From NCBI GenBank assembly GCA_023418995.1, contig JAEZYP010000024.1:1-15079 (forward strand): DNA of 15,079 bases, given 5' to 3'. This stretch comes from Bacillota bacterium. Lineage in GTDB: Bacteria; Bacillota; Clostridia; Oscillospirales; Acutalibacteraceae. Position 1 is the stretch's first letter, and each line of letters begins with the position of its first letter. A program made the position numbers and the translations under genes. Positions 14,992-15,079 of this stretch are shown in pieces. The notes beneath the pieces were generated by a model. That model saw nothing but the letters and a program-made list of their open reading frames with translations. It was not told the origin of the DNA and did not search any database.

Positions 14992-15079
14992 AGTCAAGCG
15001 CCTTACAAAAGAGCGCTCGATGAATGCTGAGGAATGCCGAAGCGGAAGTCGGACCCAGGACCTTGAAAATTAAACAACG
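14992..15079 (+). other. Leader resembling a pre-16S rRNA 5' region, cut by the window end
   Basis: The transcript from the promoter would carry a small hairpin (AGCGC ... GCGCT, near 14998-15018) and end in GGACCTTGAAAATTAAACAA. This resembles the CTTTGAAAACTAAAC-type element that precedes 16S rRNA in many Firmicutes. The rRNA gene itself would begin beyond the window, so this is an inference from the leader only. Confidence 0.6.

Overview
The window looks like chromosomal DNA of a Gram-positive Clostridia-class Firmicute, probably of the Oscillospiraceae/Ruminococcaceae type. This is inferred from strong GGAGG-type ribosome binding sites, frequent TTG starts, and the protein families present: LysM-CAP protein, DNRLRE-domain protein, C1 peptidase with a lectin-like domain, transglutaminase-like lipoprotein and TipAS-type MerR regulator. 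No phage, insertion sequence, CRISPR array or tRNA was seen. The right end carries a strong sigma-A promoter and a leader of the kind found in front of 16S rRNA genes.

Layout. (1) 1-1304, minus: most of a subtilisin-like (S8) lipoprotein whose 3' end lies beyond the window. (2) 1326-1728: gap with the S8 promoter, a minus-strand intrinsic terminator and a doubtful 36-codon ORF ending just before that terminator. (3) 1729-2817, plus: FAD-dependent oxidoreductase of the geranylgeranyl-reductase type. (4) 2976-3527, minus: DNRLRE-domain protein, separated from (3) by a large shared hairpin. (5) 3814-4772, plus: MerR/TipAS regulator with a 19-bp-spacer promoter overlapping a 30-bp dyad, so probably autoregulated. 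A 14-bp tandem repeat and a perfect bidirectional terminator follow. (6) 7093-4945, minus: two-gene operon of a duplicated DUF1538 membrane protein and a duplicated PII-like protein, overlapping and apparently translationally coupled. (7) 7398-10610, plus: large secreted papain-like peptidase. (8) 11750-10710, minus: YbhN/MprF-type multi-pass membrane protein. (9) 12535-11915, minus: secreted LysM-CAP protein. (10) 12730-14286, plus: transglutaminase-like lipoprotein. (11) 14468-14944, plus: HPPK (FolK)-like protein lacking the catalytic aspartates. (12) 14963-15079: rrn-type promoter and leader.

Functionally this is mostly a set of single-gene transcription units for envelope and secreted proteins (two proteases, a transglutaminase-like lipoprotein, a LysM-CAP protein, a DNRLRE protein and a lipid flippase-like protein). 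One real operon, DUF1538-PII, suggests a membrane transporter with its own small-molecule-sensing regulator. The most unusual points are the matched internal duplications in that operon, the FolK homologue without its metal-binding aspartates, and the S8 protease without a visible oxyanion-hole asparagine.

Limits: family calls come from motif recognition alone, with no database search. Several starts were set by Shine-Dalgarno position rather than by the longest reading frame.
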